A stretch of 64,000 bases of DNA from Bombus terrestris (Eukaryota; Arthropoda; Insecta; Hymenoptera; Apidae): contig NC_063274.1 of the NCBI RefSeq assembly GCF_910591885.1, forward strand, positions 14,344,164 through 14,408,163, in the 5' to 3' direction. Positions 53,268-63,878 of this stretch are shown piece by piece. The notes under the pieces are model-generated. The model saw nothing but the letters and a program-made list of their open reading frames with translations. It ran no database searches and was not told the DNA's origin. Numbering within the stretch: position 1 is the stretch's first letter; every line of letters starts with the position of its first letter. Made by a program: the position numbers and the translations under genes.

Positions 53268-54155
53268 TCCTACAGGTTAAACTTACTAACCAGTGACATA
53301 ATACTACGACCTTTCGTTGTTTCACAGTTTTACCAGGTCTCCTCGGGGACTATCCTTACTAAATGTTGGTAGATAGGAAAAAGAGATATAAGGGAATAGA
53401 GACATTATGTTTAGATAAAGAAGATGTAGTAGTTGTGAACTGCGACGTATTTCTAAGGGTCATGTAAGACAAGTAGATCAATGCTATTTTTACTTTCTTT
53501 TACGATTTATAACAAGGATTTAACCTGCGTATGGTCAGACGTATTCGTGAAGCTAAGGAAATCGAAATCGCGTAGCTATCCAATACGAAAAATCCGATTA
53601 CTTGTAAGACGTTTATGATAAAGATCAAAAATAGCAAGTATATGACTTAAAAAGTAAGAATTCTTTTTACAAAACCCAACTATCAATACAACCAATACAC
53701 GGTTATTCATTCGAGCCATCGTTACTCGTCACGTTTTATTTCTCCTTCGAAATATTTGACCATAGTACCGAAGATTTCACGATAAATACGAAGAAACATC
53801 AAATCCTTATCGCGTCCTATCTATATAATCCGGTAGAATACTACTGACTTCACTTCGGGAGTCAGTAGTATATCGTATACGTAATAAAGGAAGACAATAA
53901 AATTTTACTGCTTAAGCAGCCGTCGTAAAGCTCGGGTTTTCATAACCGATGACCAAATTCAAAATTATATCGACTGGTGCACTCGGTGCAGGACCATTCA
54001 GATTTTTATGAAAATTTAACGGACGCTGCATAATCTCGGTTAAACGAAATTCGTCGTTAACGTAACGATTGCCCGACGAATTTTCCATATCTTGTTCACA
54101 ATATCGGTAAAAATTCTACGCTCTCCTAAATATCGTCCAGTGTAAAATATATATA
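51183..54155. other. KCNQ intron with an (AT)n microsatellite
   Basis: No separate gene. An (AT)n run lies at 53235-53265. A short perfect hairpin, ATACTACTGACT with AGTCAGTAGTAT, lies at 53838-53871. Confidence 0.45.
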
Positions 54156-54683
54156 TGTAGTATCTTAAATAGGTCTAGAGCAAGGACAAGTAAGGATGTT
54201 TTATTTATTAACAAGTTGATATAGTTTGTGTATTTAATAACAATGAATATAATGATAAAGCGTGACAGATTATTCAGTGATAAACAATGTCAACGTGTTC
54301 GTTCGGCTTAGTGGCTTTATACACCCGACCTCTCGACGTGTGCTCTTAAAATCTTCAAAAAGGACTAACTTGATCCTAGATCATTTCTTGGTCTTTTCGA
54401 GGAGACGACTTCTACTACGCTCGGATCACGCCACCGCTCGCGCCTATGATCACGTATACCGCCTTCTTTAGAGATGAAACAACAGACCGAAATCAACGTT
54501 TCCGGAAGTTGCTGCTTGTCGACAACTATGCGCTCGTCGATACATTGTACATACCTCGTCGGACAGGTAAGGCGATCCGCCTGCGACATTGTAGAACCGC
54601 GCGCGACGGCCAGAAACGCGACCCATACTAAAACCTCGCAGCGTAACAAAGCGTACACCCCCCTCTTTTTTTTTTATACTACA
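54156..54683 (+). mobile_element. Solo LTR, family L, copy 2
   Basis: About 528 bp, starting TGTAGTATCTTAAAT and ending TATACTACA. The first ~45 bp agree with the LTR at 34358 (GGTCTAGAGCAAGGACAAGTAA against GGTCTTAGAGTAAGGACAAGTAA). Flanks are TATA on both sides, compatible with a 4-bp duplication but inside an AT run, so not diagnostic. The two LTRs are diverged beyond the first 45 bp. No internal domain is present. It lies in the KCNQ intron between 51182 and 58659. Confidence 0.72.
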
Positions 54684-55546
54684 TATATATATATATATAT
54701 ATACACAAAATATTAGAAAGTATTGTATTTAATACATTTATGTGGATTATGTAATATCCACATAAATGTAGTATTATCAGTACTACTGCCGAGCATGAAT
54801 CCATTTATACGAATGTCGAACAATAAGATGTAAACAATAAAGGCACACATTATGCGACACACTCTCCTCATTCATTATTGATTATGTATTTAAAAGTAAA
54901 AGCAATGTTTCGTTGACTCCTCTCGTACGAACGTGAACTTTCTATTAAACTGAACGAAAAATGATAGATGGTGGGGAGAAATAGGTGGACTTCTATTATA
55001 CGAACGACTTAGTTATGTGAAACGACTAGTCCTCCGACAGGTCCATATAAACGAACTCTGCGGTATTTATAAAACATTGGTATTATAGGTAAATCCAGCT
55101 ATCGAGTTAGAAATAATTTTACGAGAAGTTTGTTCTATAAAAAAAAAAACGATTGTAACATGAAATCTTGCGATTGGCATAGCCTCCTCTTACGGCTTTT
55201 GCAATTAATAGGATCCTTCAAGAATTAAAATTTAAAATCCATCAAGCGGTACAAAAGCTTCTTCAGCTAAGTATACGTTTAAAAATTGTGTGAGAAATTA
55301 TGAAAACCTTGTGTGAAAGCAAACCCGGTAAAATAGAAATAGTTCTAGGATCAATGACAGAAACTGTTCTTCAAACGGTATAAGAAATTGTTCAGTATCG
55401 AGTAAACATTTATAAAACATGTGAAAAACGAAGAAAACTTGCAAAGACAAATTTACAGATGGGTTAAAGAAGTTTTAGGATTAAGAATGAAAATTATTTT
55501 TCAAACGGTACAAGAAGTTTTTTCGATTGAGCGTACCTACGTATAT
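54684..55546. other. Intron stretch with microsatellite and hairpin
   Basis: An (AT)n run at 54683-54703 abuts the LTR. A perfect 15-bp hairpin, TACATTTATGTGGAT at 54733-54747 with its complement at 54756-54770, follows. No ORF of note. Confidence 0.5.
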
Positions 55547-56270
55547 ATAACCTCTTAGGTACGATCCGCCACTATAATGGCTTTCACGGATGTCATCTTA
55601 TATTACGACGCGCCACTATAGTAAGTCTACTGACTCATTCGCTCACCGTTTGAACTAAACGATCGTACGTTTTCCTTTGTCTTGCTTCACACTTTTCTTC
55701 ACCTCGCAGCGTTTTATAATAGTGTTAACAATATAAAGACAGAATATATAGTCTTTGTTTTCGAAACGCCAGTGTCAGATATTAATTGTTGCTATCCGTT
55801 AAAATAAATATGCCATTATTATTTGCTCTCTTTAACATGCCGATCCGTACCCTTAAATTTCTTTAGAACCTTCAACCTCAAAATGTAGTTTCAAAATAGA
55901 AAACGAAGAGCAATTTGAAAAACACTATCGCGCTATGAGTTTGAAATTTGCGACGTCTATGTGTCGTACCGTGCTTTAAAATATATCACACTCAATTGGA
56001 TTATCCATTATTAAATGAAATTATTAAAGTTAAAGTATATGCATCATATCTTTAAGAAAAATTATAATTTAATTATCAAAAACTTCGTTCCAATGTGCTT
56101 GCGTGGACAAATTGCAGTGCTGTATCGTTTACGCGTAATTCGTGTCAAACTCTGCCGTATTATTATCCATCACAAATTACAGTGCTGTATCGTTTACGCG
56201 TAATTCGTGTCAAACTCTGCCGTACAAAGAAACATCCCCGCACAAAATTCAATCGTACTTAAGAGGTTGA
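55547..56270. mobile_element. TTAA-type non-autonomous element, family D, copy 1
   Basis: About 724 bp. The left end AACCTCTTAGGTACGAT is the reverse complement of the right end ATCGTACTTAAGAGGTT with one mismatch. The outer tetranucleotides are ATAA and TTGA, consistent with a mutated TTAA target. It contains a 65-bp tandem duplication (56108-56172 and from 56173) with TGTATCGTTTACGCGTAATT in each unit. A 61-codon frame starting at 56015 is shared with copy 2 but has no known motif. Confidence 0.7.
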
Positions 56271-56725
56271 TGTAGTAAATAATAAGTACTCTTGCATTTG
56301 TAGTACATCAACTCGCCGCTGGGTGGCCTATAAGATATTTGCTTTCTCACTAATTGTCGCAAAGGTAGTATGTTACTTTATATACGAGAAATAAATCATA
56401 CCTTACCCGGTTCCTTCAGTAGTACATATATCAAAGCTGTGTGTAGTATCGTTGGCCGCGCACAGTGATACGCGTGATTACTGTGTGTGTGAGTGTGTGA
56501 GTTTGTGATTATGTGCGTGACAAGGATCCCTCAACAAAAGAAGAGAAAATGTAACTTGGCAAGAAGAGGAAGAAGGAGAAGCGGCACTAGAAGAGTAGTT
56601 GAAACACATGTAATTGTTATCTATGAACATCTTGTAAAACACATGCTAAATAAATAAAAGAATTTTTTTATTTTATCATCTCTACATGTAATGAAAATGT
56701 TCCTGGTGTACCGTTCTGAAGCTCT

Positions 56726-58056
56726 TTAACTCGTTAGGTACGATGCGCCACTATCTTTCTTTAGGTACTATACTTTCGCGGATGTCTACTACGCGTATCT
56801 ATAGTGATTCATTCTACTCTCATTCTCTCACCGTTTGAATTAAATGATACGCTTCATTTGTCTCGCATCAGACTTAATTTATTCTCGAAATGTTTTATAA
56901 CAGTGTTAACAATATTCATGCAGAATATATAGAATTAAAATAGATATTCCTAGATCTATATATATATACACACATATATATATATTAAATTTAAATAAAC
57001 TAAATTTTTATTATTAAATTTAATAAAATTACATTTAAATAAATATTTACTATTGTAATTTCCATTTTTTCTTTTTGAAGAAATAATTAATAAAAATAAT
57101 AATAATAATTAATATTAAATTAAATTTTTATAATTAGTGTTGAATTAAATTTTTAAAATTAATTTGGAAAACAATAATATTAAATATTTTATAATAGAAT
57201 TTAATAGTTGATCTATCAATTAAATATTTATAGTAATGTCGCAAATATATTAGTTCTTTTACAAAAAGTTTAAAAAATTAATTTAATCGAAAAATTTAAA
57301 ATTTGTATAAAAATTTATTCTAAATAGTATTTATGAATTTAGTATAATTTAATTTAAATAGTTTAAAAGTAGGAAGCATTAAATCTAGTTGGGGGTTAAT
57401 AGATTTGATATTTTACTATTTTTAAAATTTATTGAAAGTAGAATCAGTATAGAATTAAATTATTATTGGTTTCAGTATGTGTAAACGTACATTATACGAG
57501 TAAACCGAAATTAGAATTCTTACAGATTGATAGATTAATGAACAATAATAGAGTTAGAATCTTTTTGAAAGATTTTATAATAGACTATAATATATATTAT
57601 ATATAAATATATGGAGATATAAAATAGACGAAATATATATAAAATAGATTATTAGATGCTCTTTTTAACTTGTCGATACGTATCCTTGAATTTCTTCAGA
57701 ATCTTCAACCTCAAAATGTAGTTTCAAAATAAAAAACAAAGAGCAATTTAAAAAACACTATCGCGCTATGAGTTTGAAATTTGCGACGTCTATGTGTCGT
57801 ACCGTGCTTTAAAATATATCACACTCAATTGGATTATCCATTATTAAATGAAATTATTAAAGTTAAAGTATATGCATCATATCTTTAAGAAAAATTATAA
57901 TTTAATTATCAAAAACTTCGTTCCAATGTGCTTGCGTGGAGAACAGTATTATCCATCACACATTGCAGTATTGTATCGTTTACGCGTAATTCGCGTCAAA
58001 CTCTGCCGTACAGAGAAACAGCCCCTCACAAATTTCAACTGTACTTAAGAGATTAA
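56726..58056. mobile_element. TTAA-type non-autonomous element, family D, copy 2
   Basis: About 1331 bp with intact TTAA at both ends. The left end reads TTAACTCGTTAGGTACGATG and the right end GTACTTAAGAGATTAA. It aligns with copy 1 (55547-56270) at both ends and over a 190-bp block with no visible difference (57751-57940 against 55918-56107). It also holds about 700 bp of extremely AT-rich sequence (about 56942-57650) with no counterpart in copy 1. Confidence 0.72.
56942..57650. other. Extremely AT-rich insert inside family D copy 2
   Basis: This insert has far higher A+T than its surroundings and long runs of TTAAAT/ATTTAA words. A less extreme part contains AAAAGTAGGAAGCATTAAAT and TTGGGGGTTAATAGATTTG. 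No nuclear ORF is present. The composition suggests mitochondrial DNA of a bee-like insect, but I cannot match it to a mitochondrial gene. It could instead be a local AT expansion, or ancestral element sequence lost from copy 1. Confidence 0.3.
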
Positions 58057-58658
58057 ACAAGTACGCATAGTGCTTAACGATGTTGAAAGCTGACTGTCGT
58101 GAATTACGAAGAGACATTTTAGTTTATTTAATTTTCCGCTAAAATCGCCAATACGGAGCAGTTTGATTTATTCCATTGAATCAAAATGATACTAAGCGCT
58201 AACCTTACCTGGCTCAGTTAATTGACTGGTTTCAAAATTTCATTGAAAATTGTGCATGTATTGTTATTTCTTCTATAAATTCTAACTTTGTAAAATCTAA
58301 CTTTATGCAAATTCTTATATTATCCGATTAATCAATTTTTCGATATTTCTTAATATAGGAATTTACATAAAGTTAGATGAACGAAAGAAACAAGTACAGT
58401 TTTAAATTAAATTTTGGAACAGGTCATTCAACGGAACCTGGTAAAGTTAGTATCAGACTGCGTAGTTATAAACAAAGAATGTATCTGATGAAAACCATCC
58501 CGAGTCATAAAAGATAATAGAAAATTTTTCCAGAAGCGATACAAAGGTGGTACAATACGTAGAAGACAAAAAGCTCATAATTCGTTAAAAAGGTGTGAAA
58601 AAAAACGGGGAAACTTTATACGATGGTAATTGATAAGATAAAGGGAGGAACGTGTTAC
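58057..58658. other. KCNQ intron, 5' end region
   Basis: AT-rich intron sequence between the family D copy 2 element and the first KCNQ exon. It starts on the minus strand with GTAACACG right after position 58659. No further feature is seen. Confidence 0.5.
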
Positions 58659-58755
58659 CTGTTCTGGAGGGTGGAAGCAGCAATCCCTGAACCTCTTCTA
58701 GAGGCATCGCCTGTCCGTGGTGGTCTCGGTAAGGTCGATGAGGTCGATCCTTCAT
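58659..58755 (-). CDS. KCNQ: KCNQ first coding exon (predicted start)
   Basis: Minus-strand reading from the ATG at 58755 gives 32 codons plus one base (G), ending at CAG|GTAACA. It starts MKDRPHRPYRDHHGQAMPLE and ends LLLPPSRT. The phase-1 exit matches the GT entry of the exon at 51182 and also of the exon at 45620, completing a Gly codon in both cases. A TGA lies upstream in the same frame with no intervening ATG, which favours this start; a second in-frame Met lies at residue 17. An overlapping frame from an ATG near 58930 is open longer (91 codons) but would run into a stop when joined to either downstream exon, so I prefer the shorter frame. No conserved domain is expected this far upstream, so assignment rests on phase, strand and position. 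Confidence 0.6.
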
Positions 58756-58990
58756 GCCTCCTAACGAACGCAATGGTGGCGTTCGTCTTTGCCAGTTTCC
58801 ACGTTGAACGACGATAGTAACTTTTGTTATCAGAGATAAGGATCGAAGCGAAACTCAGGATCGGGTTCGGGAGACTGTGCGAGTCCTGAAGGACTCCTGG
58901 CGATGACGAAGGACGGTGGTAGAGCGTCATCGCCCCGCCGTCGTCCCTAAGACCATGCCCAGCTTACAAAGAATCTCGAGTCGAACAGTT
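58756..58990 (-). promoter_or_regulatory. Probable KCNQ 5' leader, CpG-rich
   Basis: The 200-odd bp upstream of the predicted ATG are G+C- and CpG-rich compared with both flanks, as 5' leaders and promoters often are in these genomes. They contain upstream ATGs, including one near 58930 that opens the 91-codon overlapping frame. No TATA box or clear initiator is visible. The boundary is where composition drops. Confidence 0.4.
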
Positions 58991-61004
58991 TGCAGTGTGC
59001 TACTTCAACAAGTTTGATCTTCTTTCGCTCTGTAACAATAAACAGAGAAAGTTTTCGTTAATTATTGGAATTTCAATTGTCAGGAATAAACAGCGAGTAA
59101 GAAAAAGAAATCGAGGAAAACTTAAAAAGGAAAGTCTAATTCTTCCCGGTGAAATTCTACACGGATATAGATATGCATGTGTTTATTAAATTTTTCCATC
59201 GAAATATCTGAAGTTGGAGATTCCTTTCATTCGTAAATAATATTTGATGTATTAATGAAAATATAGAATCACGGAAACGAGCATTACAATTTTTTATATT
59301 TTATTTTATATTTGTATTATTTAATATTTATAGTATTTATATTATATTTTATATTTGTTTCGACAGTTATAGAAATTAATTTTAGTCGCCGCAACGTTTC
59401 GTGTTCTTCGTGTATAACATGCTATCGATTTAATTGGCCACTTATTACAATGATGTAATAATTATAATAATTCATTAACCAGGGCTGCACATTTTCTACC
59501 ATCGATTAATAGCAAATTGCGTATACATATTTAACAAGTATATTTCAGGTAATTTAAATACGTCGATTTTTTATTTATTAAGTTTCGTAATTAAACATAA
59601 AAGAACTATCGAGGAGATTATTTATTCGTTGCGTCTCATCGAGTTGTTAATAATCTAATTCTGAAGTAATCACAACGTTAATTAACAATCAGTTACGTCA
59701 TGCAATCAATCGGTAAGTTGATATTGCAGATTTAATAATATTGCGTTCTCTGATAAATTCCGTAATACCGTTAAATACAATTAATAATTATTATTCGATT
59801 AATCGAAGGTACAGAATTTTGTAAAATTTGGCAGACGTGCGATAAAATGCAGATGATATTTCATACAATTTGGAATTATTTTATATCATAAAATGAATTT
59901 AGTCTTGATATAATATATTCCATCACTTTATATGATATTATTAAAAGTAAAAAATTATCAATGATACTCGTTAAATGCAAGCTGAGTAATAGATCTTACT
60001 CTAAAATTTTACGTATCTTACACGTGATTTCGACTGTAATTGCCAAGATTACTATGAGAGCACTATGACCATTTTTTCTACGAAACCAATTTAGGTCACA
60101 TATTGATTGCTGTTGTGAAAAAGTTGTATCTTGTAGATAGACATAGGTATAATCGTTGAGCTGCTGATTGCACTGTCCTCAAAACTTGTCATCAACCTTA
60201 CAGACCACTTTAAAACAATTTTTTAACCCATTTACGTATCACTAATTAACTGGCAATGAATAATGTTTCTCGCAATTCTACATTTTATATTTATACTTTT
60301 ATTAAATCTATGATTCTATACATATATTTTTATGACCTTTCAATCGTGCATTTTTTATCGTTACACATTTCTTTCTGTTTGAAAAAATAATACGAGAGGA
60401 TATTAACAGCTGAATTAAATTACTTGAAATATTCCAGATGACATAGTAATCTACAGTGCCACGTCTATCTTTCCATTGTTTTATATTACAAATAGCCCGT
60501 GCGATCAGTTGATGCGGCTATAAATACCGAAAGGAAAAGATAAGCTTAATGTTGAAATATCTTTACAACTTGAAAATTATTGGAAATACTGAAAATTGAT
60601 ATAAAACATATTTCTTGTGAGAAAGAGGAACAACTTTTGATTATCACACCTTTGAACATGAACTACGCAAAGTAGACTGAAAGCTAGCAATAAAACGATC
60701 TGCCAATATACAAAATCTCTTGCATATGCATATGTAGATCGTACCAATAACCAACACCATAAATCATTCAACGATGACAGAGTTCTTTCGTATTGCTAGC
60801 AATTTGGTATCAAAACGATACTTCTAAACAGCTTATCATAAATCGTCATTCTCATTGTTGTTTTATCATAGGAACGTACGCCGCGTGAATACAAAATAAT
60901 TAAACCTTCCACGTTTACGTATAAATAATATACAGAATGTTAAAACCCAACTAATGTGCAAACTAAATATTCACATAAAAACATAAATCCAAATTTGGTA
61001 CTTT
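58991..61004. other. AT-rich stretch upstream of KCNQ
   Basis: No ORF or element end is recognised between the KCNQ leader and the Tc1-like transposon. Very AT-rich at 59280-59360 and 59870-59960. Confidence 0.45.
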
Positions 61005-62551
61005 CACTCCTCGTCAAAAGGATAACCCAGGTGTACTATCCTTAATTTCTTAATGACGCGTGTAAAGTTTTTCGTCTATAACGTATAATATCAAAACATT
61101 ATGAGCTCAGAATATGCGGTTCGTTAAAAATAATTAAAAATATTGTGAGGTTTAGTGTATAATAAAAAAAAATTGTCTTATTTTAAGAACGAAATGATAG
61201 CACATGTACAATAAGAAAATAATCAATATAAATCGTAACTAACGATAATTACTTATGAAACACATGTACTTATTTAATAATGGATACATCCTCCTTTATT
61301 TACTATTACTTCTATTATACGATTTGCTATTGATTTATATAGTTTCTGGATATAATTTTGACTTAACGTATCCCATTCGCGTACAATTGCATTTTTTAAT
61401 TCTTGTACGTGTTGATACTGCTTTCTATCCGCGTATACGCCGTGAACAAGTTCTGCCCAGCAATTTTCAATAATATTAAGGTCCGGGGAGCGTGCAGGCC
61501 ACGGCAAAATAGATATATTATTTTCATTAAAATATGATTGGATCAATCTTGATGTGTGTACAGATGCATTATCTTGTTGAAAGATGTAATAATCCAGAAA
61601 TGCGTTTTGCATGATTATCTATTTGTTCTTTGATTAAATTTATGTATCGGACACTATTCATTTTCCCATTGATGAACTTGATACTTGTTTTGCCAAAATA
61701 ACCGATGCCGACCCAAACCATCACGCTGCCTCCTCCCATTTGTCGTCGAATTGCTGACATTGTCCCTTTTCTTATGTCATGAAAATAATATTGGAATCCA
61801 TCAGGACTATCCAAGTTGAATCTTTTTCATCTGAAAATAGTATCCTTCTCCATTTCTTTTTCCAATGCATTCATTCTTTTGCAAAGCGTAAACGTTCTAC
61901 TTTGTGTTTCGTTGTTAACGAAGGTTTCTTTTTCAACTTTAACCTCTTGATATTTTTGCAGGATAGTAGAATTCGGCGAACACTTGAAACACTAGCACTA
62001 ATACTACATTTCTCCATTATTTGCTTTGTTGTTAACTGCGAGCAGGAAGCTACACGCAAAATTGCTCGCTTATCACGATCGGATAACGAGGACGGCCGTC
62101 CAGTACTTTTCTTTTTGCCATAATCTTCAACATTTTTTAAGAAATTCTGTATTATTCTACGACTTCTTATTACTTTCTATATTTTTGCTACTGATAACCG
62201 TTGCTGTTTTAGTTCAAGAATTTGCTTTTTTTCAGACTCGTTTAATTTTTTTTCGCGTCTCATACTTACAAATTTATATAATATTGTACTATAATCTTTA
62301 CTCGTTGATAGATCATGAACTACTGAGCAATTTTGTAAACATATTAACAGAGTATGTTATCATTTCGTTCTTAAAATAAAACAATTTTTTTTTGTTACAC
62401 ATTAACCTCATAATATTTTTAATTATTTTCAACAAACCGCATATTCTGAGCTCATAATGTTTTAATATTATACGTTACAGACGAAGAACTTTACACGCGT
62501 CATTGAGAAATTAAAGATAGCACACCTGGGTTATCTTTTTGACGAGGAGTG
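61005..62551 (-). mobile_element. Tc1-like transposon with long inverted repeats
   Basis: About 1547 bp. The outer ends CACTCCTCGTCAAAAGGATA and its complement (ATCTTTTTGACGAGGAGTG at the right) bound the element, with TA at the right flank and a mutated TT at the left. The terminal repeats are about 195 bp each (61005-61201 and 62358-62551), sharing GGTTATC/GATAACCC, GAGCTCA..ATG and TTTTAAGAACGAAATGATA. Length, TA target and the DDE transposase inside place it in the Tc1/mariner superfamily, Tc1-like branch. It lies outside the KCNQ exons. Confidence 0.92.
61274..62263 (-). pseudogene. Tc1-like transposase, broken (DD34E)
   Basis: The minus strand encodes a Tc1-type transposase from an ATG at 62263. 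An N-terminal helix-turn-helix region starts MRREKKLNESEKKQILELK, followed by a GRPSSLSDRDKRAILR linker (the GRP hook) and a second DNA-binding part (SVRRILLS). The catalytic core shows FSDEK with the first Asp, SVMVWVGIGYFGK, QQDNASVHTS with the second Asp, and RSPDLNIIENCWAEL with Glu; 34 residues separate the second Asp and Glu. It is not functional as read: I see in-frame stops after LSVAKI and after RFAKE, one frame change near the first Asp and another just before MQNAFLDYY. All three catalytic residues are still present in the pieces. Confidence 0.88.
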
Positions 62552-62826
62552 TATGAGTATGTAGTAGTCATAGATATCGATTTAGTCGCTACACGCACAC
62601 GTTTTCAATTTACGATATATTTCTGTAATCTATTACACATATGTACGTTACAGTAAATGTGTATATATATATATGTGTCGGATGTTATATATATATATAT
62701 ATATGACGAAGTGCCGCAAGAAGATGCGGACCGAAAAGCAGAAGGGGACACAACGCCTGGAAGGGAACCGACCAGCCACATCGTCCAAGGTGTTTTGTTT
62801 CAAGTGCCGTGCGGAATTCCGTAAGA
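62552..62826. other. TA microsatellites and unassigned leader
   Basis: (TA)n runs at 62661-62674 and 62686-62704 are followed by a short open frame with CFKCRAEFRK that does not continue into the LINE frame. A stop (TAA) at about 62824 precedes the recognisable LINE frame. Confidence 0.5.
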
Positions 62827-63878
62827 AATATTCAACAAAATTAGAGAAAAAAGAAAAGCGAAAGCAAAATGGAAAGAACACAGAACTCGAGAAAACAAAA
62901 AACACCTAAACAAACTTGCAAAGGAAATAAAAAACGAAATAAAAGAGCACAACAATAACGAATTCGCTAAGTTCATAGGGACACTTTCTACACACGAGAA
63001 CACCAACTACTCCCTATGGAAAGCCATGAAAAAGATAAAGAAGCCAATAATACCCGTCCCAGCAATCAGAAAAACAGATAACACATGGGCAAGAAGCAAC
63101 GAAGAACAAGCTGAAGAATTCTCCAACCACCTCTGCAACACATTCACACCACACATTATCAACAACAGCAACCTCAAAAGTCATACGGAGGAGGATGCGC
63201 AAACCACTATTATCACAACCGACAAGGAATACACCATACCTAAAACAACAGCACAAGAAATTAGAAACATAATCGATAAAACAAAAAACAACAAAGCACC
63301 AGGAATCGACCTAATCAATGGCAAAATCTTGAAAAACCTTCCGCCAAAAGCAATAAGACTAATGACAATAATATTCAATGCAATTTTAAGAATTCAATAC
63401 TTCCCCAAACCATGGAAATTAGCACAGATCAAAATGTTACCTAAACCAGGCAAAGATCCACACCAAACTGCATCTTACAGACCAATATCACTGCTTCTAG
63501 TATTTTCCAAAATACTGGAAAAAATAATATATTACCGGATAAAAACAATAATAGAGATAAAAAAACTAATACCGGAACACGAATTTGGATTCAGAAACAA
63601 ACACTCCACGATAGAGCAAATGCACAGGCTTATCAACGAAATAATAATAGCACTAGAAAACAAGGAATACTGCACAGCCCTCTTTATGGACATAGAGAAA
63701 GCATTTGACAAAATTAACCATGAAAATCTACTACAAACAATTAGGAAATAATTCCCGGAGCAAATACACCAATTAATAAAATCCTACCTAAGCAGCAGAA
63801 CCTTCGTAATAAAAATCAAGGACACACATTCTAAAGTTAAAGACATCAAGGCAGGGGTACCACAAGGAAGCGTCCTGA
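62827..63878 (+). pseudogene. Jockey-type LINE reverse transcriptase, truncated
   Basis: Plus-strand ORF2 fragment of a jockey-like non-LTR retrotransposon. It starts in the linker after the endonuclease (KIREKRKAKAKWKEHRTREN, then SLWKAMKKIKKP) and runs through the RT core: NNKAPGIDLINGKIL, SYRPISLLLVFSKILEKII, IPEHEFGFRNKHSTIEQ, and LFMDIEKAFDKINHENLL with the first catalytic Asp. A TAA stop at 63749-63751 interrupts it. The frame resumes with SYLSSRTFVIKI and GVPQGSVL, and there the LINE ends abruptly. The endonuclease, the YADD box and everything downstream are missing. RNA-templated target-primed integration is the known role of the family; this copy is dead. Confidence 0.9.

Noticed and set aside
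56015..58048. 61- and 66-codon frames shared by both family D copies
   Set aside because: Their conservation is explained by the copies being one transposable element family; no transposase motif is present.
58655..58930. 91-codon minus-strand frame as the KCNQ N-terminus
   Set aside because: It reaches the same donor but in phase 2, and joining to either downstream exon gives an immediate stop. The overlapping frame starting at 58755 joins both in frame.
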